From contig JAJZEA010000011.1 of assembly GCA_021851335.1 (NCBI GenBank), positions 1-64,000 on the forward strand: DNA of 64,000 nucleotides, in the 5' to 3' direction. Shown here one piece after another: positions 53,592 to 63,459 of this stretch. The position numbers were made by a program, and so were the translations under genes. The notes beneath the pieces are model-generated. The model was given only the letters and a program-made list of their open reading frames with translations. It was not told where the DNA came from and ran no database searches. Positions within the stretch are counted from its first letter, which is position 1. Each line of letters opens with the position of its first letter. The stretch is from Acidobacteriota bacterium (GTDB lineage Bacteria; Acidobacteriota; Terriglobia; Terriglobales; Acidobacteriaceae).

Positions 53592-56500
53592 ATGCATCTC
53601 TCCGCGCCATTCATTCGCCGACCGGTCGCCACCACGCTGCTGAGCATGGCGCTGCTGCTGGCCGGTTCAGTGGCCTATTCCCTGTTGCCGGTGGCGTCGC
53701 TTCCCGAGGTCGATCTGCCGACCATTTCCGTCAGTGCAGGTTTGCCCGGCGGCAGCCCGGAGACGATGGCGTCCAACGTGGCGGCTCCGCTCGAGAAACA
53801 GTTTGGACGCATCGCCGGCGTTACCCAGATGACTTCGTCGAGTTCGCTCGGCGCCACTTCGGTCACGCTTCAGTTCGATATCAATCGCAACATCGATGCG
53901 GCAGCTCGCGATGTGCAGGCGGCCATCAATGCGGCCCGCAGTCAGTTGCCGGCCTATCTTCCGCAGAACCCGAGCTATCGCAAGACCAATCCCGCCGATG
54001 CGCCGATTTTGATTCTTCGTCTGACCTCAGACGTGGTTCCGTTGCCACAGATGTATGACATGGCAGACTCGATTCTGGCGCAGAAGATCTCACAGATCAA
54101 CGGCATCGGACAGGTCTTCGTGGGTGGAAGCTCAAGTCCGGCGGTGCGCGCGGAGCTGAATCCGATGCAGCTCAGCGCATTTGGAATTGGCCTCGAAAGT
54201 ATTCGCACGACACTTGGAAGCGCCAACGCAAATAGCCCGAAAGGTTCGCTGCGCGACGAGCAGAACCGCTGGCTGATTACCGACAACGATCAGATTTTCA
54301 AGGCCAGCGATTATGCGCCTCTGGTGGTCGGTTACAACGCAACCACCGGCGCGCCGGTGCGACTCTCTGACCTGGGCGATGTGGTCAATTCCGTCTCCAA
54401 TATCGAGTCTGCGGGTCTGGCCGGTACCAATACCGGCCCTGGGTCGCGCCTTCTCCCGGCGATTGCGCTTGTCGTCTTCAAAGTGCCCGGCGCAAACGTA
54501 ATTCAGTCTGTTGACAACGTGCTGCGCGAATTGCCGCGGCTACAGGCGGAGATTCCACCCACGGTGCTTCTGAGCGTGGGCGTGGATCGCACCACCACCA
54601 TTCGCGAAAGCGTAAAGGAAGTGGAGGTGACGCTGGTCATCAGTGTTCTGCTGGTCGTCTTCGTCGTCTTTCTCTTTCTGCGCGAGGTATGGGCTACCAT
54701 CATCCCGTCGATCGCCGTGCCGCTGTCGCTGGTGGGTACCTTTGGCGTGATGTACCTGCTGGGCTATACGCTGGACAATCTTTCGCTGATGGCGCTCACC
54801 ATCTCCACGGGATTTGTTGTCGACGATGCGATTGTGGTAATTGAGAACATTACGCGCTATCTGGAGCAGGGCATGACGCCGGTCGATGCGGCGATGCGCG
54901 GTTCCAGAGAGATCGGCTTCACGGTGCTCTCAATGAGCACGTCACTGGTTGCGGTCTTTCTGCCTCTGCTGCTGATGGGCGGCGTGGTGGGCATTCTCTT
55001 TCGCGAATTTGCTGTCACGCTCAGTGTCGCAATTGCCGTTTCACTGTTGGTCTCGCTCACCACCACACCCATGATGTGCTCGCGTTTTCTGCGGTCTGAA
55101 AGCGAAATGCGTCATGGCAGCATCTACAAGTTCAGCGAAGGGGTGTTCCGCTGGATGGCCGAGGAATATGCAGTCGGACTGCGCTGGGTGTTGCGCCATC
55201 AGGTGCTTATTCTGATGGTGACCATCGCAACTTTCCTGCTCAATGTCTACCTGTTCATCATTGTGCCCAAGGGATTTTTCCCGGAGCAGGACACGGGCCG
55301 ACTGACCGGAGCGGCGCGCGCTTCCCAGGACATCAGCTTCGATGCCATGAAGATCAAGCAGACCCGTCTCGCGCAGATGGTTCTCGACGATCCGGCAGTC
55401 GATACGATCATCGCCTTTGCGGGTGGCGCCGGTCCTGGCGGCGGCAGCAACAATGTCGGACGCATGTTCATCTCGCTCAAGCCGCTCGCTGTGCGCAAAG
55501 TCTCTGCCGATGCGGTGGTGAACCGTCTGCGGAACAAACTGATGAGCGTCCCCGGAGCGGCGCTCTTCCTTCAGGTACAGCAGGAGTTCCAGACCGGCGC
55601 GCGTGGCGCCGATGCCGAGTATCAGTACACACTGGTGGATGAAAATCTGGAAGAGCTGAATTCCTGGGCGCCACGACTGCTGGCCAAAATGCGCACGCTC
55701 CCGGAGCTGCGCGATGTCTCCACCGACCAGCAGGATCAGGGGCTGGAAGAAAATCTGGTCATCGACCGCGACACTGCATCCAGGCTCGGGTTGACGACGG
55801 CTACCATCGACCAGGTGCTCTACGATGCATTTGGACAGCGCGAAGTCTCCACCATGTACACCGCTCTGAACCAGTACTTTGTCGTGATGGAGGTTGCTCC
55901 GCAGTATCAGAAGAGTCCTGAATCGCTGAATGGCATCTTCCTCAAAAGCAGCACCGGCGCAATGGTACCGCTCTCCGCCATCGCTCATTTTGAGGATGCG
56001 CACTCCTCGCTGCAAGTCAATCATCAGGGGCAGTATCCCGCCGTAACCGAGACCTTTAATCTGGCGCCGAACGTCGCGCTCGGACAGGCGGTCAGTGCTG
56101 TGCAGCGCGCCGAGCGCGAGCTTGGCATGCCAGCCGCCATCCACGGAACCTTTCAAGGCACTGCTCAGGCATTTCAGGAATCCCTGCGCACCGAGCCGTG
56201 GCTGATTCTGGCGGCCATTGTAGCGGTCTACATTGTGCTGGGAATTCTCTACGAAAGCCTGATTCATCCCCTCACTATTCTTTCCACGCTGCCCTCGGCG
56301 GGTGTTGGCGCGATTCTCGCGCTCCTGCTCACGCGCACGGATCTCAGCATCATCGCGTTGATCGGAATTCTGCTGTTGATTGGAATCGTGAAGAAGAACG
56401 CAATTATGATGATCGACTTTGCGTTGCAGGCTGAGCGCGAGCAGGGCTTGCCCCCGATTGAGGCAATCTATCAAGCGAGCATTCTGCGCTTCCGACCCAT

Positions 56501-56735
56501 CATGATGACCACGATGGCGGCGCTCTTCGGCGGATTGCCTTTGATCATCGGGCTTGGACAGGGTTCGGAACTGCGTCGTCCACTGGGAATAACCATCGTT
56601 GGCGGCCTCATTGTGTCGCAGATGCTGACACTGTTTACTACGCCAGTCGTCTATCTTTTCTTTGATAAGCTGCAATGGCGCTTCATGAAGCTGCACCGCA
56701 TCGGTGAGGAACTGGAGCAGGTCGCAGGGGACTGA
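53592..56735 (+). CDS. RND efflux permease, MdtC-like
   Basis: The 1047-residue protein is a paralogue of the preceding permease of exactly equal length, with [56 protein letters not shown] and [19 protein letters not shown]. The gap to the upstream gene is 20 bases. It is the last gene of the + strand operon and is followed by a terminator. No outer-membrane factor gene follows, so the pump probably uses the channel of the divergent operon. Confidence 0.94.
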   Translation: MHLSAPFIRRPVATTLLSMALLLAGSVAYSLLPVASLPEVDLPTISVSAGLPGGSPETMASNVAAPLEKQFGRIAGVTQMTSSSSLGATSVTLQFDINRNIDAAARDVQAAINAARSQLPAYLPQNPSYRKTNPADAPILILRLTSDVVPLPQMYDMADSILAQKISQINGIGQVFVGGSSSPAVRAELNPMQLSAFGIGLESIRTTLGSANANSPKGSLRDEQNRWLITDNDQIFKASDYAPLVVGYNATTGAPVRLSDLGDVVNSVSNIESAGLAGTNTGPGSRLLPAIALVVFKVPGANVIQSVDNVLRELPRLQAEIPPTVLLSVGVDRTTTIRESVKEVEVTLVISVLLVVFVVFLFLREVWATIIPSIAVPLSLVGTFGVMYLLGYTLDNLSLMALTISTGFVVDDAIVVIENITRYLEQGMTPVDAAMRGSREIGFTVLSMSTSLVAVFLPLLLMGGVVGILFREFAVTLSVAIAVSLLVSLTTTPMMCSRFLRSESEMRHGSIYKFSEGVFRWMAEEYAVGLRWVLRHQVLILMVTIATFLLNVYLFIIVPKGFFPEQDTGRLTGAARASQDISFDAMKIKQTRLAQMVLDDPAVDTIIAFAGGAGPGGGSNNVGRMFISLKPLAVRKVSADAVVNRLRNKLMSVPGAALFLQVQQEFQTGARGADAEYQYTLVDENLEELNSWAPRLLAKMRTLPELRDVSTDQQDQGLEENLVIDRDTASRLGLTTATIDQVLYDAFGQREVSTMYTALNQYFVVMEVAPQYQKSPESLNGIFLKSSTGAMVPLSAIAHFEDAHSSLQVNHQGQYPAVTETFNLAPNVALGQAVSAVQRAERELGMPAAIHGTFQGTAQAFQESLRTEPWLILAAIVAVYIVLGILYESLIHPLTILSTLPSAGVGAILALLLTRTDLSIIALIGILLLIGIVKKNAIMMIDFALQAEREQGLPPIEAIYQASILRFRPIMMTTMAALFGGLPLIIGLGQGSELRRPLGITIVGGLIVSQMLTLFTTPVVYLFFDKLQWRFMKLHRIGEELEQVAGD

Positions 56736-56798
56736 AGCAAAACCAGAGCCGATGCACTCAGCGGATGCGATGCCGGACCACATTTTTTCTCAGGAAAA

Positions 56799-56844
56799 AT
56801 GCGCATTCGCGACTCTTTTGCGGATACGCATACTCTGTTTTTTT
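56799..56844 (+). terminator. Terminator of the MdtABC-like operon
   Basis: ATGCGCATTCGC (56799-56810) pairs with GCGGATACGCAT (56820-56831) with one mismatch and one wobble, and seven T follow at 56838-56844. It lies between the convergent permease and dgt genes. Confidence 0.7.
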
Positions 56845-56872
56845 CTGAGCGGCACTCGACTTCCCACCAGCT

Positions 56873-58027
56873 TCAGTGTCTCTCAGTCTCGAGAAACCGG
56901 CTCCACGCCTGCTCGATGTAGCTGTCCGTCATGCCTGCAATGTAATCGGTCACCGCTCGCGCCGCGCCTTCATCTTCGGCTCGCGCGGCATGATCGGCGG
57001 GAAGTCGCCGAGGATCCTCTACCCAGTAGGCAAACAGCGTGGAGATGATCTCCCCTGCGCGCTGATGTTCGGCTTCCAGCTCGGCAGACTCATACAAATT
57101 GCGATAAAGAAATCTTCGCAAAGAGTCGCGATCAACCTGGCGCTCTTCGCTAAAGGCCGCCAGACGTTCCCGTGCCGCGCGAACCTCGGCGAGCGTTTCG
57201 ATTCCGTTTGCTTTCACACGTCGCGATACCTCGCACATCAAATCGGTGACCAGCCTATTCAGAATCATTTTGAGCGCGTCATTACGCAGCAGCCGTTCAG
57301 CAGCATGAGGATGCCGTTGCGCTGCCTGCTCAAAGGCTCGATCCAAACAGGGCACCTCCGCGCGCGCCATCTCTAGGCGCAGAATCCTTGCTTCCAGCCC
57401 ATCTTCAAGGTCAGCCGTAAGGTATGCGATTTCGTCGGCCAGGTCGATCAACTGCGCCTCGATGGGCGGCAAGCGGTCAAGGAAATAAGCGGCCAACTCG
57501 GGGTGTTCAGCTGCGCTGTAATCGCGAGAATGTTTGATGATACCTTCGCGAACACCCAGGGTCAGGTTCAGGCCCCGGAAACCGGCATTGCGCTCTTCAA
57601 AACTGGTGACGATGCGCAACGCGTGCAGGTTGTGGTCAAAACGCATTCCATGCTGGATCAACGCTGCGTCGAGTGCCCGTTCACCGGCATGGCCAAACGG
57701 CGGATGTCCGATGTCATGGACCAGCGCCAGCGTCTCCGCCAGATGAGCATTTAGTCCAAGCGCGGCGGCTATCGTGCGGGCGATCTGGGCAACCTCAAGT
57801 GTGTGTGTCAGGCGGCTGCGCGTGTGGTCGCTCTCTGCCGCGCTGCGCGTGAAAACCTGTGTCTTGCCGGCGAGACGGCGAAAGGCTCGTGCGTGGAGTA
57901 TGCGCCCGCAGTCTCGAACAAAAGGGGCGCGATAGGGATGGGACGCCTCCGGTTGATCGCGCCGCGCCAGGGGATCATTGTCGGCGTCACTGACGGCAAC
58001 GGCAGACGCAAGCTGCGTCCATGGCAT
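56873..58027 (-). CDS. dgt: Deoxyguanosinetriphosphate triphosphohydrolase-like protein (HD domain)
   Basis: The 384-residue protein has the dGTPase signature: DCGRILHARAFRRLAGKTQVF, HTRSRLTHTLEVAQIARTI with metal ligand His75, and the HD pair His104-Asp105 in VHDIGHPPFGHAGE. It hydrolyses dGTP to deoxyguanosine and triphosphate in the cytoplasm; the length fits the shorter, broader-specificity group. The frame reads up to 58366, but homology starts near MPWTQLASA, so ATG 58027 is used even though its ribosome site is weak. Confidence 0.9.
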   Translation of the reverse strand: MPWTQLASAVAVSDADNDPLARRDQPEASHPYRAPFVRDCGRILHARAFRRLAGKTQVFTRSAAESDHTRSRLTHTLEVAQIARTIAAALGLNAHLAETLALVHDIGHPPFGHAGERALDAALIQHGMRFDHNLHALRIVTSFEERNAGFRGLNLTLGVREGIIKHSRDYSAAEHPELAAYFLDRLPPIEAQLIDLADEIAYLTADLEDGLEARILRLEMARAEVPCLDRAFEQAAQRHPHAAERLLRNDALKMILNRLVTDLMCEVSRRVKANGIETLAEVRAARERLAAFSEERQVDRDSLRRFLYRNLYESAELEAEHQRAGEIISTLFAYWVEDPRRLPADHAARAEDEGAARAVTDYIAGMTDSYIEQAWSRFLETERH

Positions 58028-58288
58028 TGGATGGTCACCAGGCCGATTCACGAATTTGCCACACTCCTGCCTTGAGGGTAAATGCTTTCGCTGGATAGAA
58101 AATATCCTGTTTGTCGAATACCCCAGCCAAACTGGTGGACATGTGATTGGCTTCGGAGTATGCTTCATCGTTCCTGAGCGGAGCCTCGGCGCTCGTGCTG
58201 AGTATTCCCGCAGTTTCCTCCGTCGGTTGCTTCCACCCAGGATCAAGCGGGATTCCTGCAAGAACCATCTCGACGAAGGAGAATCCGT

Positions 58289-59273
58289 ATGCCATCGATA
58301 GGAAAAATCACAGCCATGGCCGCAACTTCGGCGCTCCTCATTCTCTCCGGTTGCGCGCCACTCCACCTCAGAGGTTTACTATCTTGTCTCCGCCAATCTT
58401 TCTTTGCCATATTGGAAGACTGCGGCAGCGGGATTCGATCAGGCAGCCGTTCGCTATCACGTGACGGCTCGGGTTGTCGGGCCAGACAGCTACGATCCAC
58501 AACAGGAGTTGCAGGCGCTGCAACAGGCTGTTGCAGCCAAACCCGCAGGCATCCTGGTCTCGGTCGCCGACGAAGCCTTGTTGAAGCCCGCGATTGATCG
58601 TGCGATTGAGCAGAATATTCCCGTCATCACCATGGACTCCGATGCGCCGAGCAGCCATCGGCTGTTTTTTATCGGGACCAACAATCGAGCGGCGGGGCAT
58701 CTGGGTGCAGAGCGCGTGGTAGAGCGGCTGGGAGGACGCGGTAATGTCGTCTTTTTCACCATCACAGGGCAGCCCAATATGGATGATCGTTTGCAGGGTT
58801 ACAAGGATGTCCTGGACCAGCACCCGGAGATCAAAATCCTGGATGTGGTGAATATAAAAGGAGACTCGCGCAACGCCTTCGATAACGCAATGCAGTATCT
58901 CAGCCAGACCGGACCCACCAAAGTTTCAGCGTTCATCTGTCTTGAGGCTTCATCGGGAAAAGTGGTTGCCGATGCCGTGCGTCGTCAGCACGCAACAGAT
59001 CGCGTGGTGATAGCGATGGATGTTCAGCCGGATACTTTGAGTGAGATTCGGGATGGCGTCATCGAAGCGACGATCGCGCAAAAGCCCTATACGATGGCGT
59101 TTGTGGGCCTACGAGAACTGGACTTGATCCATCATGACCTGCCAAGGCAATTTGCGCGGGACTACAGCGTGGATGCCTTCGCCGAGTATCCGACATTTAT
59201 CGATACCGGCACAGCGCTGGTGGATAAAGTGAATGCCGATATGTATGCCCGGGACGCAGCCAGTCACCAGTAG
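58289..59273 (+). pseudogene. Sugar ABC transporter substrate-binding lipoprotein (RbsB-like), frameshifted near its N-terminus
   Basis: A good start exists at ATG 58289 with AAGGAGA upstream and a lipoprotein signal (ATSALLILSGC). This frame loses homology right after the Cys. From about 58356 the +1 frame continues with EVYYLVSANLSLPYWKTAAAGFDQAA, the usual beginning of a periplasmic sugar-binding protein, and runs to 59273 with ILVSVADEALLKPAI, PVITMDSDAPSSHRLFFIGTNN and VVIAMDVQPDTLSEIRDG. One extra base in GCGCGCC (near 58354) explains the break. It is either an inactivated gene, a sequencing error, or a programmed shift. No permease or ATPase gene is adjacent. Confidence 0.8.
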
Positions 59274-59292
59274 CCGCGTGCATGGCTATGCA

Positions 59293-59331
59293 GCGAGTCT
59301 CCGGCAGCAGAAAATTTCGCTGGAGACTCGC
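59293..59331. terminator. 10-bp perfect hairpin between convergent genes
   Basis: GCGAGTCTCC (59293-59302) pairs with GGAGACTCGC (59322-59331) around a 19-base loop between the ends of the binding-protein gene and the TPR gene. There is no clear T-run, so termination on both strands is inferred from position. Confidence 0.55.
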
Positions 59332-59336
59332 GCCGG

Positions 59337-61538
59337 TCACGGTTGCTTATTCACTCCATTGAGCACGCTGTCCTGTTTGGCCAATCGAGAGTGCGCACTC
59401 TCCAACTTCTTTTGCACCTTGGCCACTTCACCGGAGTCAACGTCGGCCGGCGCTGACTTGCTGAACTCCTGCAATGAAATCTCCCACTGCGAAGCCGCCA
59501 GCCGTACCCGCCCGGTCTTTTCGTAGAGATCACCCAGATGGTCATGCACGGTGGGGTCTGTTCCCGTGCGCTCGACGGCTTTGCGCAGATATTCCTCGGC
59601 CGGTTCATAGTCTCCGAGCTTGAAGTAGACCCACCCCAGCGAGTCCAGATACGCACCGTTCATCGGCTCCAGATCGACGGCCTTGCGGATATATTTCAGC
59701 GCGTCCGTGTAGCGATTGGTCTTGTCGGCCAGCATGAATCCCAGATTGTTCAGCGTGATCGCATTGTCCGGGTCCAGCGTCAGCACTTTACGAAAGTCCT
59801 GCTCGGCCTGATCGATATGTTTTTGCTGCTCGGCAAGCGACCCCTGCTGGAAGAGCACGTTGGCTTTGTCCTCTTTTTTCGTTGCCAGCGTGGAGGCTTT
59901 TTCCAGTGCCTGTTCGGCTTCTTTCCAGTGGTGCTGCCGGGCTTCAATCTGCGAGATCTGCAGATACACTTCCAGATCAGCGCTCGTGCCGTTCAGCAGG
60001 CTGTGCGCAATCGCGATTCCCTCATCCAGCTTCCCGGTGTCGCCCAGCTCCCAGGCCAGCAGCAGCTTCAGGTCTCGATCATTCGGATTCTCCGCAACCG
60101 CTTTGCGACAGACCGCCGTCGCCTCGGTGAACATCTTCGCATCGCGATACGTATCCACTTCGCCCTGATAGCCGCGCTTGGCCGCGTCGCCGCCCATGGC
60201 AATCAGTTTTTGATAGATGGCAATCGCATCTGCGGTTTTGTTGTCTTCGTGATAGACAGCGCCAAGCCGCTCCAGAAAGACGCTGCGATTAGCTTTCTCT
60301 TCCTGTGTATATGCGCCATTGGCATGGCTGGTCGTGTCCAGCATCTGTTTGTATGCGGCAATGGCCTCATCGTATCGCCCCAAAACATCGAGCAGCAGGC
60401 CCTCGTTATATCCCGCTTCGAGTGAGTTTGGATCCTTGGCCAGTGCTGCACGGGCGGTTGCCAGGGCATCCTGGTAATTGCCCATGCGCCGCTGAATCTC
60501 GCAGATGCGATTGAGCGTATTCAAATCCTGTGGATTCGCTTTTGCCAGAGCCTGGTACTGCTTCAGGGCGGCGTCCAGTTGGTTGTCTGCCAGCAAAGCC
60601 TGTCCCAGTGCGCGCTCCACATTCACATTGCCTGGGTCCATCTTCGCGGCACCCTGATACGCTGCGATTGCCTTTTCGCGCTCTTTCAACTGTTCGTAGG
60701 TAGCTCCCAGGGCAAACTCAATCTGCGGAGTTCGCTGGTCCTGCGGTACCGAGGCAAGCAGGTCGGCTGAGCGCTGCAAATTTCCATCCTGCGCATACAG
60801 GCGAGCAAGACTCATGACCACATCTTCCGACGATGGCTCCAGCGAACGCGCCGTCTGGAACTCCGCTTCAGCCTTAGCCGCATCATGCTTCACCGTGTAA
60901 AGCTGACCCAGAATCAGATGATTTTCCACGTTGTTGGGTTCGAGCGCGGTGATCTTGCTGTACTCGGCGATCGCCAGATCGACCATCTGAGCTGCGGGTG
61001 CAATCTGAGATGCTGCATTTTGCTGCTCGCCCAGCGATCGCAGATAGATGCTGCCCAGAACCTTGTGAGCATCCAGATTGTTGGGGTCTTTTTGCACGAT
61101 TGCCTGTGCGGTCTCAATCGCCTGACGGATGCGTCCCGTGCGGAAGTACAACTCGGCAAGCTGCGCTGCCAGCTCCGGCGACTGTGGGTCGGCGTTGAGG
61201 GCGAGTTTGAATTCTTCCTCGGCGCGAGTGACATAATCTTGGCGACCGTAGTCTGTTGCCATCTCCTCGTATGTATGCGCCAGAGCTGCATGGTAGTAGG
61301 ATGATGCGCGATCCGGCGTGGAGAGAGGGGGTGTCGCCGTTTGTGCGGCGGAGACCGGTCCAGCGGCCGAGTCAGAGGCTGGCTCCATGGGATGGGGTGG
61401 CGTCTTGGCTGGCTTGGTGGCTGGAGTGGAGGCTGTGGATGCGGTTGCTTGAGCTGCCGCATCCACTCCCACGATGGCCACTATTCCCAGCGCCATGGCG
61501 AGCACTCCGCGCTGGGTTTTCATCATTGCTTGATTCAT
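59337..61538 (-). CDS. Large tetratricopeptide repeat protein, exported
   Basis: The 733-residue protein starts at ATG 61538 (GGGAG upstream), followed by a signal peptide (GVLAMALGIVAIVGVDAAAQA) and a low-complexity Thr/Pro/Ala stretch. The rest is tandem TPR units such as AELYFRTGRIRQAIETAQAIV, ALGATYEQLKEREKAIAAYQGA, LGQALLADNQLDAALKQYQAL and LGWVYFKLGDYEPAEEYLRKA. It is probably a periplasmic or outer-membrane-side scaffold. It lies 139 bases downstream of purH on the same strand, probably with its own transcription start. The function cannot be derived from the repeats. Confidence 0.88.
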   Translation of the reverse strand: MNQAMMKTQRGVLAMALGIVAIVGVDAAAQATASTASTPATKPAKTPPHPMEPASDSAAGPVSAAQTATPPLSTPDRASSYYHAALAHTYEEMATDYGRQDYVTRAEEEFKLALNADPQSPELAAQLAELYFRTGRIRQAIETAQAIVQKDPNNLDAHKVLGSIYLRSLGEQQNAASQIAPAAQMVDLAIAEYSKITALEPNNVENHLILGQLYTVKHDAAKAEAEFQTARSLEPSSEDVVMSLARLYAQDGNLQRSADLLASVPQDQRTPQIEFALGATYEQLKEREKAIAAYQGAAKMDPGNVNVERALGQALLADNQLDAALKQYQALAKANPQDLNTLNRICEIQRRMGNYQDALATARAALAKDPNSLEAGYNEGLLLDVLGRYDEAIAAYKQMLDTTSHANGAYTQEEKANRSVFLERLGAVYHEDNKTADAIAIYQKLIAMGGDAAKRGYQGEVDTYRDAKMFTEATAVCRKAVAENPNDRDLKLLLAWELGDTGKLDEGIAIAHSLLNGTSADLEVYLQISQIEARQHHWKEAEQALEKASTLATKKEDKANVLFQQGSLAEQQKHIDQAEQDFRKVLTLDPDNAITLNNLGFMLADKTNRYTDALKYIRKAVDLEPMNGAYLDSLGWVYFKLGDYEPAEEYLRKAVERTGTDPTVHDHLGDLYEKTGRVRLAASQWEISLQEFSKSAPADVDSGEVAKVQKKLESAHSRLAKQDSVLNGVNKQP

Positions 61539-61677
61539 TAGCACTCCCGGGTCGTTCTGTTCCTGCGTTTGCGACTGCCAGCTTGCGGACAGCCGTGTGC
61601 GGGACACCGTCGCCCCATCCTTTATTGGACGATTGTATCCTTACCGAGTCTCCAATCCGAACCCCAAAGCCGGGTAT

Positions 61678-63252
61678 TTAGTGGCGAAAATGTCGCATTC
61701 CCGTGAAGACCATCGCTACGCCAAGTTTGTCGGCTGCGGCGATCACTTCTCCATCCCGGACCGATCCACCGGGCTGGATGATCGCAGTGGCTCCGGCTTG
61801 CACGACCACCTCCAGACCATCCGGGAACGGGAAAAAGGCATCTGAAGCCGCAACGCAGCCATGCATCGGCAAGACAGCCTTCATTGCGCCAAACTTCGCT
61901 GCATCCACGCGGCTCATCTGTCCGGCGCCGACGCCCAGCGTCTGCCCTTGCCGCGCATAGACAATCGCATTCGACTTCACATGTTTGCAGACGCGCCAGG
62001 CAAAGAGCAGAGCCGCGACCTCGTCCCGCGTAGGCGAGCGTTTCGTCACCGTCTTCAGGTCGTCTGCCTGGATCCTTGCGCTATCCGCGTCCTGCACCAG
62101 CAAGCCGCCGGAGATTTGCTTGATCGTCAGATCATCGGCTGCGGGAGTGACGCGAAGCAAGCGCAGATTTTTCTTTGCAGCCAGGATGGAGAGCGCTTCC
62201 GGCGTGTAGCCGGGTGCGGCAATCGCCTCTGCAAAAAGCTTGGAGATCTCCGCGGCAGCCTCGGCGTCCACGGTGCGATTGATGCCAATCACTCCTCCAA
62301 AAGCGCTCACCGGGTCAGCCGCCAGCGCTTTTTCGTACGCCTCGCGAATCGTAGCTCCCGTCGCAGCGCCACAGGGATTGGTGTGTTTGATGATGGCGAC
62401 GGTTGGCTCCGGAAACTCCTGCGCCAGCGCCCAGCACGCGTCCAGGTCCACCAGATTGTTGAAGCTTAGCTCCTTGCCCTGAAGCTGTTCCGCGCCCGCA
62501 ATTCCAGACTTTGTCCCATCCGCATACAGGGCCGCTCGCTGGTGCGGATTCTCCCCATAGCGCAGTGGCATCGCCAACGGCATATTCACGCGCAGCGTCG
62601 TCGGCAAGGCATCCTCCATTGCGATCGGCAACTCCGCATCTTCGGCCTCCGGAATACGCTCCAGCGTCGATGCAATCGCCGCATCATAGGCGGCTGTCGT
62701 GGCGAACGCCGCACGCGCCAGTCGCCAGCGCGTAGCCAGGCTCAGGCTCCCTGCACTCTGTCGCAGTTCTTCACTCAGCGCCTCATAGTCGGCAGCGCGC
62801 GTCACAATCGCCACATCGCGGAAGTTCTTCGCCGCTGAGCGCACCATCGATGGCCCGCCAATATCGATGTTTTCAATCAGATGACCAAAGCGCACCCCAG
62901 GCGTCTGGGCTGTTTTTTCAAATGCGTACAGATTCACCACCACCATATCGATGGGCTGGATTCCGTGCGCGTCCACCGCTGCCTCGTGTTCAGCATTGCC
63001 GCGGATATACAGCAACCCACCGTGCACGCGAGGATGGAGCGTCTTCACGCGGCCATCGAGCATCTCAGGAAATCCCGTCAGGTCGCTGATGTCCCGGACC
63101 GCGATCCCGGCGTCTCGAAGCGCGCGCGCTGTTCCGCCCGTCGAGACCAGCTCCACGCCAAGTCCTGCCAGCAGGCTCGCAAATTCCACCAGCCCGGTCT
63201 TGTCCGTCACGCTGAGCAGTGCTCGGCGAATCTTTCGTTCATCCTTCTGCAA
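61678..63252 (-). CDS. purH: Bifunctional AICAR transformylase/IMP cyclohydrolase
   Basis: The 524-residue enzyme catalyses the last two steps of IMP synthesis. The N-terminal MGS-like IMP cyclohydrolase domain shows [30 protein letters not shown] and [15 protein letters not shown]. The transformylase domain shows [42 protein letters not shown] and [25 protein letters not shown]. The start is TTG at 63252: AGGAGG stands eight bases upstream and no in-frame ATG is near. It ends in HFRH, the usual C-terminus. Confidence 0.97.
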   Translation of the reverse strand: MQKDERKIRRALLSVTDKTGLVEFASLLAGLGVELVSTGGTARALRDAGIAVRDISDLTGFPEMLDGRVKTLHPRVHGGLLYIRGNAEHEAAVDAHGIQPIDMVVVNLYAFEKTAQTPGVRFGHLIENIDIGGPSMVRSAAKNFRDVAIVTRAADYEALSEELRQSAGSLSLATRWRLARAAFATTAAYDAAIASTLERIPEAEDAELPIAMEDALPTTLRVNMPLAMPLRYGENPHQRAALYADGTKSGIAGAEQLQGKELSFNNLVDLDACWALAQEFPEPTVAIIKHTNPCGAATGATIREAYEKALAADPVSAFGGVIGINRTVDAEAAAEISKLFAEAIAAPGYTPEALSILAAKKNLRLLRVTPAADDLTIKQISGGLLVQDADSARIQADDLKTVTKRSPTRDEVAALLFAWRVCKHVKSNAIVYARQGQTLGVGAGQMSRVDAAKFGAMKAVLPMHGCVAASDAFFPFPDGLEVVVQAGATAIIQPGGSVRDGEVIAAADKLGVAMVFTGMRHFRH

Positions 63253-63459
63253 TTTCGTTGCCTCCTGTGGCGTTCAATCTCTTCCCGAATGGTCGCGGAA
63301 TCCAAATCACTCTTGCACCGCACCATCCATCTCCGACCATCAACTCCGGCAACCATTCAACCCCGGCAGTGCACAGCAATCGGACCCAACATCTCAGGTT
63401 ACAACCTCCCGCAGCAGCTCTGCTTTGCCAGTTCCGGCCTTGCCCTCTACATTGAAGAG

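Noticed and set aside
55041..56783. 580-codon - strand open frame opposite the MdtC-like permease
   Set aside because: It mirrors a strongly conserved permease and shows no domain.
58028..58366. 113-residue N-terminal extension of dgt
   Set aside because: It shows no dGTPase homology by eye and reads antisense to the binding-protein start with its ribosome site.
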